From positions 1,488,001-1,552,000 of the forward strand of contig CP121314.1 of NCBI GenBank assembly GCA_043557195.1: DNA of 64,000 nt. The letters are read 5' to 3'. Of this stretch, positions 26,883-34,994 are shown in pieces. Position 1 is the first letter of the stretch. The number at the start of each line of letters is the position of its first letter. The translations under genes and the position numbers were made by a program. The DNA comes from Jejuia sp043557195. Lineage in GTDB: Bacteria; Bacteroidota; Bacteroidia; Flavobacteriales; Flavobacteriaceae. The notes below the pieces were generated by a model, which made no database searches, had not been told where the DNA came from, and saw only the letters and a list, made by a program, of their open reading frames with translations.

Positions 26883-27559
26883 TTCGTTTAACGGCGCATA
26901 TCCGTCAACCCATTACTTGCAAGCAAAATAAACTGAAGATTGAAATTAAGAAAAGTAACAATTAAAGACCTCTATTTAGTCCAATATTGGGATACTAAAC
27001 AGCACGTAATTGATTGTGACCCTGATGACGATTGGGATTGGGAAAAAGAACTCAACCGCAATCCAAAGTGGAGAGAACAGTTGATAGCTGAACTGAACGG
27101 AGAGCCAATTGGATTTATACAAATAATTGACCCTTTGTTAGAAGAAACTAAATATTGGGGGAAAGTTGAGCCGAACAAAAGGGCTATTGATATTTGGATT
27201 GGAGAAGAACGGAATCTGAATAAGGGATATGGAACAAAAATGATGAAACTTGCAATTAAAAGATGTTTTGGAAACGAATCTGTGGATGGAATTTTGATTG
27301 ACCCACTTAAATCCAATATAAAAGCTCAAAGATTTTACAAAAGGCTTGGATTTGAATTTATTGAGGAAAGGGAATTTGACGGAATATTTTGTGTCGTTTA
27401 TGAATTGAAAAGAAAAAACGCCAGCAGGTAACAATGTATATAAAAAATAGGTGAAAAAATAATAAAGTCAGGGGGTTCGGCTCGTATCAAACCTTGTACT
27501 TAGCCGGAAATTCCGTGCTTAGAAGTCGCCTACTTTTCAAATACTAACCGTTAAACGAA
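26883..27559 (+). mobile_element. Cassette-like insertion with 12-bp terminal inverted repeats
   Basis: TTCGTTTAACGG at 26883-26894 and CCGTTAAACGAA at 27548-27559 are exact reverse complements and bracket a single gene (GNAT). Inside the right end, the segment after the gene stop (27429-27454) is loosely complementary to 27526-27550, with TAGGTGA opposite CGCCTA. The end can thus fold as an imperfect hairpin ending in GTTAAAC, which fits the GTTRRRY core of integron attC sites. No transposase or target duplication is visible. A MITE-like or integron-like cassette are both possible. Confidence 0.5.
26940..27431 (+). CDS. GNAT acetyltransferase, AAC(6')-like
   Basis: A 163-residue GNAT-fold protein. 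The acetyl-CoA loop is in NLNKGYGTKMMKLAI and the last strands hold IKAQRFYKRLGFEFIEER. The N-terminus and the IQIIDP segment resemble the aminoglycoside 6'-N-acetyltransferase branch, but the substrate is not proven. An in-frame TGA lies 6 nt upstream of the TTG at 26940, so TTG is the first possible start. The gene sits alone between perfect 12-bp inverted repeats, which suggests acquisition as a cassette. Confidence 0.82.
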   Translation: MKLRKVTIKDLYLVQYWDTKQHVIDCDPDDDWDWEKELNRNPKWREQLIAELNGEPIGFIQIIDPLLEETKYWGKVEPNKRAIDIWIGEERNLNKGYGTKMMKLAIKRCFGNESVDGILIDPLKSNIKAQRFYKRLGFEFIEEREFDGIFCVVYELKRKNASR

Positions 27560-27609
27560 TCTCCCAAAAAAACTAATAATAACTCTTAAGAAACACCCTT
27601 AGCAAACTA

Positions 27610-27694
27610 ACCCGCGTTAGGGATTGCAGCGGCATCCTTTTTGAGGCACGAAAAAAGATATAGCGAAAAGCCCGACCCCTTGTGGGTAACGCCC
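27610..27694 (+). ncRNA. Candidate structured RNA element
   Basis: About 85 nt, GC-richer than its surroundings, with nested complementarity. GCGTTA (27614-27619) pairs with TAACGC (27687-27692), closing the element. ATCCTTTTT pairs with AAAAAAGAT inside, and a GACCC/GGGT hairpin lies near the 3' end. The wording GTTAGGGATTGCAGCGGCAT is familiar to me from intergenic regions of other flavobacteria. It might correspond to the Flavo-1 motif, but I cannot verify that. The strand is inferred from the better-paired reading. Confidence 0.4.
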
Positions 27695-27700
27695 AAATAA

Positions 27701-27732
27701 AAAAGCACCTTCTAAAAAAGAAAGTGCTTTTA
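27701..27732 (-). terminator. Terminator of the CBM48 gene
   Basis: AAAAGCACCTTC and GAAAGTGCTTTT pair with one wobble around a short A-rich loop. On the minus strand a TTTTTT run follows. It lies 22 bp past the stop of the minus-strand gene and could also stop plus-strand transcripts. Confidence 0.78.
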
Positions 27733-27753
27733 AATAATGTTTTAAGTGTAAAC

Positions 27754-28050
27754 TTATACAGTTACAACGCTGTTTTCAGCACCTGCAAAGTCGTTCCATG
27801 CGTAAGCATCGGCAGCAGCATCGTTTACATACTCACCATCTACGATAAATTTATACTCATAAGAGCTATCTTTATCTAAGTCTAAAGTTGCTTTAAACGT
27901 ACCGTTTTTTAACTTTTTAAGTGGTGCTTTTTTAGCATTCCAATCGTTAAAACTTCCAACTACAACAGCCTTTTTAGCTTCTGGTGCTTCAATTGAAAAT
28001 GTAACTTTACATATAGGTTTACTCTTTAAATACTGTTTTTTAATAGCCAT
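27754..28050 (-). CDS. Isoamylase early-set (CBM48-like) domain protein
   Basis: A 98-residue stand-alone glycogen-binding-type domain. KAVVVGSFNDWNAKKAPLKK and the EYKFIVDGEYVND segment are the hallmark of the AMPK-beta/isoamylase N-terminal (CBM48) fold. It has no catalytic partner domain. It may bind alpha-glucans or act as a regulatory module. It is divergent from the dihydrofolate reductase fusion. Confidence 0.88.
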   Translation of the reverse strand: MAIKKQYLKSKPICKVTFSIEAPEAKKAVVVGSFNDWNAKKAPLKKLKNGTFKATLDLDKDSSYEYKFIVDGEYVNDAAADAYAWNDFAGAENSVVTV

Positions 28051-28322
28051 AATACTAGTGTTTAATTATGGTACAAATTTATAAAAGATTGCAATTCTAC
28101 ATGCATTTAAAGCCCTTATATTGAAAGAATTATCAATTTGTTAATATGCACTCCATTTCTTTTAAAGTATGCTAAAAAATTAAGAGCAAAATTATAGTAT
28201 TGATAATGCGAATTTTTTGGTTTCGTATTGATTTTCAGTGATTTCTGAACTAAAACGTTTTCGGGTTTAAGCATTATAGGTTTCACTAAAAAAACTTTAA
28301 CTTTACGCTTTTAAATTATAGT

Positions 28323-29255
28323 ATGTTCGGAAAGAAAAAACAGCAGCCGCAGATTGATAGAGAACAATTAGAGCTTATTGAAAATGCTCAAAAACGTGTT
28401 AAGCAAAAGAAACGCTTGTATGTACATTTTGTTTTGTTTTTAATTGGTTGCGTTCTTATAATTGTTGCTAATACCGTTTTAGGTATTGGCAAAGATTTTA
28501 CTATTGCTGGTATTAATTGGTTTGTGTATGCTATTTTAATATGGTTGTTTTTGTTTTTATATCACCTTTTCAATGTATTTGTAACCCACAAATTCATGGG
28601 AAAAGCTTGGGAGCAACAACAATTAGAAAAATTGGTTGCTAAACAACAAGCACGAATTGACAAATTGAAAGAAGGGTTTAGAAAAGAGGAGGAAATAAAA
28701 GCGAAAAGCGAAGTGTTTAATGAGTTGCATACTGAAAAAGAAACCAAAGCACCTAAAACATCTGAATTGACTATTATTGTTGCCGCTGCAGAGAATGATG
28801 CTATTGGTAGAGGAAACCAGTTAATTTGGCACTTGAGTGATGATTTAAAGCGTTTTAAAGCACTTACTAGCGGCCATCATATTATCATGGGACGAAAAAC
28901 GTTTGAGAGCTTTCCTAAACCACTTCCTAATAGAACACATGTTGTAATAACCCGTCAAACAGATTATAAAGCGCCTGAAGGCGTTATTATAGTACATTCG
29001 TTAGAAGACGCTATTGATGCTGCTAGAAGTGACAAACAACCTTTTATAATTGGTGGTGGACAGATTTATAAGCAAGCCCTAGAAAAGAATTTAGTTGATA
29101 AAATTGAACTAACTCGCGTACACGAAGATTTTGAGGCGGATGCGTTTTTTCCAAAAATTGATACAACTATCTGGAAAGAAACCAATAATGTGTTCAATAA
29201 AAAGGATGCGGAGCATGATTATGAGTTTTCTTTTATAACTTACCAGCGCTCATAA
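28323..29255 (+). CDS. folA: 2TM-domain / dihydrofolate reductase fusion
   Basis: A 310-residue single frame. Residues 1-30 are polar. Two membrane helices (about 33-52 and 62-88) form a 2TM domain, followed by a charged coiled stretch (95-145). From residue 148 comes a complete dihydrofolate reductase: LTIIVAAAENDAIGRGNQLIWHLSDDL with the catalytic acid D174, then HIIMGRKTFESF and FIIGGGQIYKQAL. It reduces dihydrofolate to tetrahydrofolate. Ordinary DHFRs are soluble and about 160 residues long; this one should be tethered to the membrane with the enzyme in the cytoplasm. No internal stop or frameshift is present. Confidence 0.93.
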   Translation: MFGKKKQQPQIDREQLELIENAQKRVKQKKRLYVHFVLFLIGCVLIIVANTVLGIGKDFTIAGINWFVYAILIWLFLFLYHLFNVFVTHKFMGKAWEQQQLEKLVAKQQARIDKLKEGFRKEEEIKAKSEVFNELHTEKETKAPKTSELTIIVAAAENDAIGRGNQLIWHLSDDLKRFKALTSGHHIIMGRKTFESFPKPLPNRTHVVITRQTDYKAPEGVIIVHSLEDAIDAARSDKQPFIIGGGQIYKQALEKNLVDKIELTRVHEDFEADAFFPKIDTTIWKETNNVFNKKDAEHDYEFSFITYQRS

Positions 29256-29270
29256 TTCAAAATTTAAAAA

Positions 29271-30734
29271 ATGTATCGCAAAATAATAATGTTTTCAGCT
29301 TCAAGAATATTAACCGTTTTATTTTGCTTTTTTAGTGTTTTTATTCAAGCTGAAGTAAAACTGCCGGCAATTGTTTCATCAAATATGGTGTTACAAAGAA
29401 ACACTACTGTAAAACTTTGGGGTTGGGCTGATGCCAATGAAGCAATTACTATTTCTACAAGTTGGCTTACTGATAATTTAAATGTAATTGCCGACGATAA
29501 TGGCGATTGGTATATTAATGTAAAAACTACAAATAGTAAAGCCTCACAGTCCATAAAGATTACTAGCAAAACATCTAACATAGAATTGAGCAATATACTT
29601 TTTGGAGAAGTATGGATTTGTTCTGGGCAATCTAATATGCAACAACCTATGGAGGGCTATAAAGGGCAGCCAACATTTGAAGGCCCGATGACAGCCGCTA
29701 AAGCAAATAATCCAAATTTAAGATTATTCACTGTAGAACGTGTGGCTTCTAAAACACCACAAAGTGATATTAGCGACTATAAATCATGGCAAGAGGCTAC
29801 TCCCGAAAGTGTTATTAAATTTAGTGCTGTAGCGTATTTTTTTGGTCAGCAACTTCAGGAGACTTTAGATGTGCCTGTTGGGTTAATTCATTCCTCTTGG
29901 GGAGGCAGTAAGGTACAAGCTTGGATAAGCGAAGATGTTTTATCAAAATATGAAACGGTAGATATTGAGAATACTGACATTTCAAAAAGAACACAAGGCA
30001 TTCCAACGGTTTTGTTCAACGCTATGATACACCCTATTACTAATTATTCAATTGCAGGTGCATTATGGTATCAAGGTGAATCCAACAGAAAAGAGTCTAA
30101 ATATTACGAAACACTATTCCCGGCTATGGTGAAAGATTGGCGTAACAGATGGAATATTGGAGATTTTCCTTTTTATTTTGTTCAAATTGCACCATTCATT
30201 TACAGAGGAAATGATAAATACCAAGATTCTGAAAACAGTGCTTTTATTCGAGAATCTCAACTTAATTGTGTTGATTTAATCCCTAATTCTGGGATTGCTA
30301 TCACATTAGATATTGGTGCCGAATTTTACATACATCCTCCTAAGAAAAAAGAAGTTGCAGATCGGTTATTGCTTCATGCTTTACACCAAACCTATGGCTA
30401 TAAAAGTATAGACCATATTTCACCTCTATTTGATAAAAAGGAAGAGAAAGATGGAGGCATACTTCTCAGTTTTAAACATGCGGATTTGGGATTATTCGCT
30501 TTTGATACGCTCAAAGATTTTGAAATAGCTGGTAACGATAGAGTGTTTTACCCTGCTGAAGCTAAAATAGTAGATAGAAGTAAGGTTTTAGTTAAAAGCT
30601 CAAAAGTTTCAAACCCTAAAGAAGTCCGCTATTGTTGGAAAAACTGGGTTACAGGTACTTTATATAGCACAAGCTTACTACCCGTTTCTTCGTTTAGAAC
30701 CGACAATTGGGATAACGCTACTAGAACTAAATAA
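29271..30734 (+). CDS. Sialate O-acetylesterase-like SGNH hydrolase
   Basis: A 487-residue exported esterase. A signal sequence ends near IQAE. The catalytic Ser lies in WICSGQSNMQQPM, and further SGNH blocks are IHSSWGGSKVQAW and ALWYQGESN. The usual Asp/His block appears altered as FYIHPPKKKEVADR, where the His remains. The family removes O-acetyl groups from sialic acids or other acetylated glycans. It follows the DHFR fusion by 15 bp, so co-transcription is possible without an obvious functional link. Confidence 0.88.
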   Translation: MYRKIIMFSASRILTVLFCFFSVFIQAEVKLPAIVSSNMVLQRNTTVKLWGWADANEAITISTSWLTDNLNVIADDNGDWYINVKTTNSKASQSIKITSKTSNIELSNILFGEVWICSGQSNMQQPMEGYKGQPTFEGPMTAAKANNPNLRLFTVERVASKTPQSDISDYKSWQEATPESVIKFSAVAYFFGQQLQETLDVPVGLIHSSWGGSKVQAWISEDVLSKYETVDIENTDISKRTQGIPTVLFNAMIHPITNYSIAGALWYQGESNRKESKYYETLFPAMVKDWRNRWNIGDFPFYFVQIAPFIYRGNDKYQDSENSAFIRESQLNCVDLIPNSGIAITLDIGAEFYIHPPKKKEVADRLLLHALHQTYGYKSIDHISPLFDKKEEKDGGILLSFKHADLGLFAFDTLKDFEIAGNDRVFYPAEAKIVDRSKVLVKSSKVSNPKEVRYCWKNWVTGTLYSTSLLPVSSFRTDNWDNATRTK

Positions 30735-30804
30735 CTATAACTAATCACTTATAAATTTTAAATCTTCATAAATACCTTAACTACTATTATTAGTATTAAA
30801 TTGC

Positions 30805-30812
30805 TATTTTTG
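30805..30812 (+). promoter_or_regulatory. Putative -7 box upstream of fabD
   Basis: TATTTTTG matches the Bacteroidota -7 consensus TAnnTTTG and lies 20 bp before the fabD ATG. A convincing -33 TTG is not seen at the usual distance. Confidence 0.35.
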
Positions 30813-30832
30813 CGGCACTAAAACGGTAACAA

Positions 30833-31726
30833 ATGAAAGCATATATATTTCCAGGGCAAGGTGCTCAATTTTCAGGAATGGGTTTAGACCTCTATGAGAA
30901 CTCGCCTTTGGCACAAGACTTATTTGAGCAGGCTAATGATATTCTAGGATTTTCTATAACGGATACCATGTTTGAAGGTTCTGCTGAAGATTTGAAGGAA
31001 ACTAAAGTAACACAGCCTGCTATATTTTTACATTCAGTTATTCTAGCCAAAACTTTAGGTGATGCCTTTCAACCAGATATGGTTGCTGGTCATTCTCTTG
31101 GAGAATTTTCAGCTTTGGTAGCAAATGGCACATTGAATTTTGAAGATGGCCTAAAATTAGTCTCTCAACGTGCTTTAGCGATGCAAAAAGCATGTGAATT
31201 ACAACCAAGTACCATGGCTGCAGTTCTAGGTTTGGATGATGATATTGTTGAAAAAGTTTGCGCCACTACTGAAGGTGTTGTAGTAGCAGCCAATTATAAC
31301 TGCCCGGGGCAATTAGTTATTTCTGGAGAGATTGATGCTATAAACAAAGCCTGTGAAACTTTAAAGGAAGAAGGTGCACGTCGTGCTTTAGTTTTACCTG
31401 TTGGCGGTGCATTTCATTCGCCATTAATGGAACCTGCACGCGAAGAATTAGCAGCCGCTATCGAGAATACGACGTTTAATACGCCTAATTGTCATATTTA
31501 TCAAAATGTAACCGCTAGTGCTGTAAGTGATGAAAATGAAATCAAATCTAATTTAATTTCGCAATTGACGGCACCTGTACGTTGGACACAATCTGTACAA
31601 CAAATGATTGCTGATGGTGCAACATTATTTACAGAAGTTGGTCCTGGTAAAGTATTACAAGGTTTAGTTAAAAAAATCAACAGAGACGCTCAAACAGAAT
31701 CTGCAACTTTTGAAGCTAACTCCTAG
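30833..31726 (+). CDS. fabD: Malonyl-CoA:ACP transacylase
   Basis: A 297-residue FabD, which transfers malonyl groups from CoA to acyl carrier protein for fatty acid synthesis. The catalytic Ser is S88 in GHSLGE. FPGQGAQFSGMG at the N-terminus, ARRALVLPVGGAFHSPLM with the catalytic His, and EVGPGKVLQGL near the end are all standard. lspA starts at the next base after the stop codon, so the two are one transcript. Confidence 0.97.
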   Translation: MKAYIFPGQGAQFSGMGLDLYENSPLAQDLFEQANDILGFSITDTMFEGSAEDLKETKVTQPAIFLHSVILAKTLGDAFQPDMVAGHSLGEFSALVANGTLNFEDGLKLVSQRALAMQKACELQPSTMAAVLGLDDDIVEKVCATTEGVVVAANYNCPGQLVISGEIDAINKACETLKEEGARRALVLPVGGAFHSPLMEPAREELAAAIENTTFNTPNCHIYQNVTASAVSDENEIKSNLISQLTAPVRWTQSVQQMIADGATLFTEVGPGKVLQGLVKKINRDAQTESATFEANS

Positions 31727-32236
31727 ATGAAACTTACCCGTCGCATTGTTTTTATTTTTACAACTATTATTTTGACCATTGCTATTGATCAGATTTCAAA
31801 AGTATTGGTTAGAACCTATGTAGAAGCTGGATCATCTTCTCCAATAATAGGAGACTTTTTTCAATTGATGAATGTTGAAAATGATGGAGCCTTTTTGGGA
31901 ATGGGTGGTGATTTGAACCCAACATTAAAATTGATTTTCCTGCTTATCCTACCCGTTTTAGTATTAGGCTTTGTATTACGACATGTTATTAAAGACAAGA
32001 GCTTAGACAATTGGTCTCTTTTTGCCTTTGCCAGTATAATTGGTGGTGGTATCGCAAATGTTTATGACCGATTTGCTTATGGTAGTGTAACAGACTTTTT
32101 ATATATACGCATCACAGAGGTCATTAGAACTGGCATCTTTAATTTAGCTGACTTATCAGTTACAACAGGGATGATAATTTTGGTGGTTATGATGTTTAGA
32201 AAGAAGAAAAAAACAAAAAAAGAAGCCGAAGATTAA
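31727..32236 (+). CDS. lspA: Lipoprotein signal peptidase
   Basis: A 169-residue inner-membrane aspartic peptidase that cleaves lipoprotein signal peptides. The catalytic Asp pair is D123 in GSVTDFLYIR and D142 in FNLADLSVT. The conserved NDGAFLG and NVYDRF motifs are present, and four membrane helices fit the family. The C-terminus is a lysine-rich tail whose codons form the left arm of the terminator. Confidence 0.96.
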   Translation: MKLTRRIVFIFTTIILTIAIDQISKVLVRTYVEAGSSSPIIGDFFQLMNVENDGAFLGMGGDLNPTLKLIFLLILPVLVLGFVLRHVIKDKSLDNWSLFAFASIIGGGIANVYDRFAYGSVTDFLYIRITEVIRTGIFNLADLSVTTGMIILVVMMFRKKKKTKKEAED

Positions 32237-32255
32237 GAGAAATCATCGGCTTCTT
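32220..32255 (+). terminator. Terminator of fabD-lspA
   Basis: AAGAAGCCGA (32220-32229) pairs with TCGGCTTCTT (32246-32255), followed by TTTTA. The lspA stop codon lies in the loop, so the last codons double as the terminator arm. Confidence 0.8.
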
Positions 32256-32279
32256 TTTTAGCTAAGAACTGAGTATATT

Positions 32280-33032
32280 TTAAGGAATAGTAAATGTTGT
32301 ACTCGTAGTAAAACCGTAAGCCCCATCTGAGGAAAAAATCACTTCATCGCTAAATGTAAGAGAAAATGGTCCGCCACCATCTGAAAATTTATCATACATT
32401 TCAAATGTGTAAGTTCCTGAAGCTAAACATACAGCCTTAGTTGTACTGGTACCTTCATCAGCTCCATCATAAGCTCCCCAAGGGTCATCTCCATTAATAC
32501 TCGTGCTTTGAGAAACTACGTTATCTGCAGCATCTAAAATTCTCCAATAAACTTCTTCTGGATATTGATCAAAAGTAATATCAACAAATAATTCAGGATT
32601 TGGACATACTTGTTTAAGATTAATTTGCATAGTAGCACCTAGGAGTAGGCCTTCTTGAGAAACAAAATCTAAGGCTAAAATATCGTCACCTGATGTATTT
32701 ATATTAGGCCCTATAACACCCAAATCAAAAGTCCCCATATTAGAATTAGCAGGAACGGTAGCAGAAGAAGGCACAGAATAAGCTGACGCATTAGCGGTCG
32801 TCAAATCAGTATTTACTACAATATTAAATGTACGATCAGAACTTGCAGTGTTTGATGCTGCTATTTTAATCTCTTCAGTAATACTTGCAGTTGGGTCTAC
32901 ACCAATTAAAGGTCTGGACTCAAAGCCTACATAGTTTATTTCTAAAATCGCTGGTTTTTCATCATTTTCCTCACAATTAGTGAACAAACAAACACCTAGC
33001 GCTATTGTTAATATGGTTAATAATTTTTTCAT
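32280..33032 (-). CDS. Hypothetical lipoprotein of the SusCD-protease operon
   Basis: A 250-residue protein with a lipobox at LFTNC (C20), so it should be membrane-anchored. The first half has Thr/Ser/Asn-rich beta segments. The second half (about 140-250) has the pattern GTYTFEMYDKFSDGGGPFSLTF, similar to the Gly/Asp-rich repeats found beside secreted Bacteroidota peptidases. It is the last gene of the operon, 12 bp after the subtilase. A ligand-binding role is likely but unproven. Confidence 0.78.
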   Translation of the reverse strand: MKKLLTILTIALGVCLFTNCEENDEKPAILEINYVGFESRPLIGVDPTASITEEIKIAASNTASSDRTFNIVVNTDLTTANASAYSVPSSATVPANSNMGTFDLGVIGPNINTSGDDILALDFVSQEGLLLGATMQINLKQVCPNPELFVDITFDQYPEEVYWRILDAADNVVSQSTSINGDDPWGAYDGADEGTSTTKAVCLASGTYTFEMYDKFSDGGGPFSLTFSDEVIFSSDGAYGFTTSTTFTIP

Positions 33033-33044
33033 AATCTTAAAGTT

Positions 33045-34994
33045 TTATTTTATAATAATTTTTTTCGTGTATTTAGAGTTTCCGCTTTTGATATTTAAAA
33101 AGTAAATACCTTCAGCAAATTTTGAAGTATCAATAGAATAATCTTTTGATGCGTTTGTAGGCAACACATCTTTAAAAACTAAACTACCGTTGATATTATA
33201 CAATGATAACTTGGAGTTTTCAGGAAGTGTTTTATAAGAGATGTTGATTCTAGTAAAAGCAGGAATTGGCCATACCTTTAGGTTAGAAAACGTATGTTCT
33301 CTAGCGCTTAACGTAAGGTTAGCACCTGTGATAATAATTGAAAACGCTTGTGTGCTATTGGTTAATATTCCTTTATGTGTTACAGTTAAAGTATAGTTAC
33401 CACTCACTGGGCTTGCTACATCAATTCGCTCAATATTATCTACATTATTATCACCTTTAATAGCAGCAGCATTAACGTTGGTATTATCCAATTTCCAAGG
33501 AGTAAATATTGTACTATTTGAATCTTCTAACCTCAAGTCCAAATCATTTATCAATCTGGGAGAAAGTACATTTCCAGGACTTGATGACACAGCTCCTGGA
33601 GGATCTGTCCAACATATAGTTGCTCTCAACTCACTACCTGCATCAACCGAAAATTGATAGGTGTAAATAGCACCATCATTAAGGACTACTTCCTTTATAA
33701 CAGCTGTACCCTCATTATCATCCTTTATTAATAATGCCGAAGCTTCGGCATTCAATAAGCCCCATCCGAAAATTCCATCCGGACCTGTTCTGGTATTATC
33801 GTCAATAGCAGTATGGCACACTAATCCTTTTAGTGTAGCGGCCCTCATGAAATTAGAATTCAATTGATTATAATACTCTTGCAATAACAGCAAAGAACCA
33901 GCTACATTAGGCGATGCCATAGATGTACCAGAAATTGTACTGTAGGCAGAGTCACTACCTGAAAATGGAGAGTATACATCGGTTCCATCCCCAGAAATAT
34001 CAGGCTTTACTCTAAAATCATCGGTTGGTCCCTGACTACTAGTAGAGTTTATTGCCAAAATAGATAATACTCCAGTTGTTGCATTAAGAATAGGATTAGC
34101 GTTAGCAACCACTAAATTATTTTTAGCTGTTTTATTTCCAGTTAATTTATCAAAACCTACACCAAGGCCACCTGAATACGTGCCTGTTGGTCCTGAACCT
34201 GCATTACCAGAAGAATTAACAGCTAAATAGTATGGTGCCTGATACGCTACATCATCCCAAGTTCTAGCATCGGAGGTATAAGCACCAATGCTTTCTGCTG
34301 AAACCTGTTGTGTAGAACCTGAAAATATAGGCACACCATAAGAATGATTAGATATAAGTAATCCATTTGAAGCTTCAGTTAAAGCCTCAGCATCATCAAA
34401 TTCCCAATCGTAAGATCTTAGGGTGGCTTTTGGAGCCATTCCTTTTGCATCTGCATCTTCGCCTTTAGCTAGAAGTGTCCCCGCAACATGTGTTGCATGG
34501 TCACTAATAGGTCCAAAAAACAAACCAGGGAATTCAGGATAAATAACACGAGATTGGGGAGTAGCTTGATCATCTTTAAACTCATCATGAGTACCACGTA
34601 CACTTTCTTCGTCCCATACCCCTATGCTCATGTTAAGACCTTCTAGGTTTAGACCTACCCCTCCTCCTGGGTGCAACCTGTCAGTTTTTGTTGCTTTTGC
34701 ACTATTTATGTTATCAGTAGTCCTGTAAATAGGTCTGCCATTAACAATATCGTAAATGGCATGGACCTTGCCATTAATCTTTATTCTTCTTGTTTCATCT
34801 TGATTTATTTTAAGGTAGGTAGAAATCCTGTCTTCCTTAAGCTTATTCTTTTCGACCAAGGTAGATTTAAGGTTTTCAATTGCATCTAAGTTATACTTAG
34901 ATGCAATCTTTTTCCTTTCAGCTTCAGTTTGAGAAGATAAATTAATTATAGCAAAGATTGCTAATAAATAAAAAAGTACACCCTTATTATTCAT
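33045..34994 (-). CDS. S8 subtilisin-like protease with T9SS sorting tail
   Basis: A 649-residue secreted protease. Signal peptide ending near LSSQ, a propeptide region, then the catalytic triad D128 (IGVWDEE), H166 (SDHATHVAGT) and S358 (SGTSMASPN). A P/Homo-B-like beta domain follows (residues 430-560). The last 80 residues are a type A T9SS sorting domain (LKVWPIPAFTRINISY to KKIIIK). The protein should therefore be displayed or released at the surface. It overlaps susD by 8 bp and shares its transcript, which suggests that it feeds peptides to the SusCD transporter. Confidence 0.93.
   Translation of the reverse strand: MNNKGVLFYLLAIFAIINLSSQTEAERKKIASKYNLDAIENLKSTLVEKNKLKEDRISTYLKINQDETRRIKINGKVHAIYDIVNGRPIYRTTDNINSAKATKTDRLHPGGGVGLNLEGLNMSIGVWDEESVRGTHDEFKDDQATPQSRVIYPEFPGLFFGPISDHATHVAGTLLAKGEDADAKGMAPKATLRSYDWEFDDAEALTEASNGLLISNHSYGVPIFSGSTQQVSAESIGAYTSDARTWDDVAYQAPYYLAVNSSGNAGSGPTGTYSGGLGVGFDKLTGNKTAKNNLVVANANPILNATTGVLSILAINSTSSQGPTDDFRVKPDISGDGTDVYSPFSGSDSAYSTISGTSMASPNVAGSLLLLQEYYNQLNSNFMRAATLKGLVCHTAIDDNTRTGPDGIFGWGLLNAEASALLIKDDNEGTAVIKEVVLNDGAIYTYQFSVDAGSELRATICWTDPPGAVSSSPGNVLSPRLINDLDLRLEDSNSTIFTPWKLDNTNVNAAAIKGDNNVDNIERIDVASPVSGNYTLTVTHKGILTNSTQAFSIIITGANLTLSAREHTFSNLKVWPIPAFTRINISYKTLPENSKLSLYNINGSLVFKDVLPTNASKDYSIDTSKFAEGIYFLNIKSGNSKYTKKIIIK

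Larger units (their letters stand above)
27432..27753. other. Gene-free stretch between GNAT gene and CBM48 gene
   Basis: No protein gene is credible here. The stretch holds the right end of the cassette (to 27559), a candidate structured RNA (27610-27694) and the terminator of the CBM48 gene (27701-27732). Confidence 0.7.
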
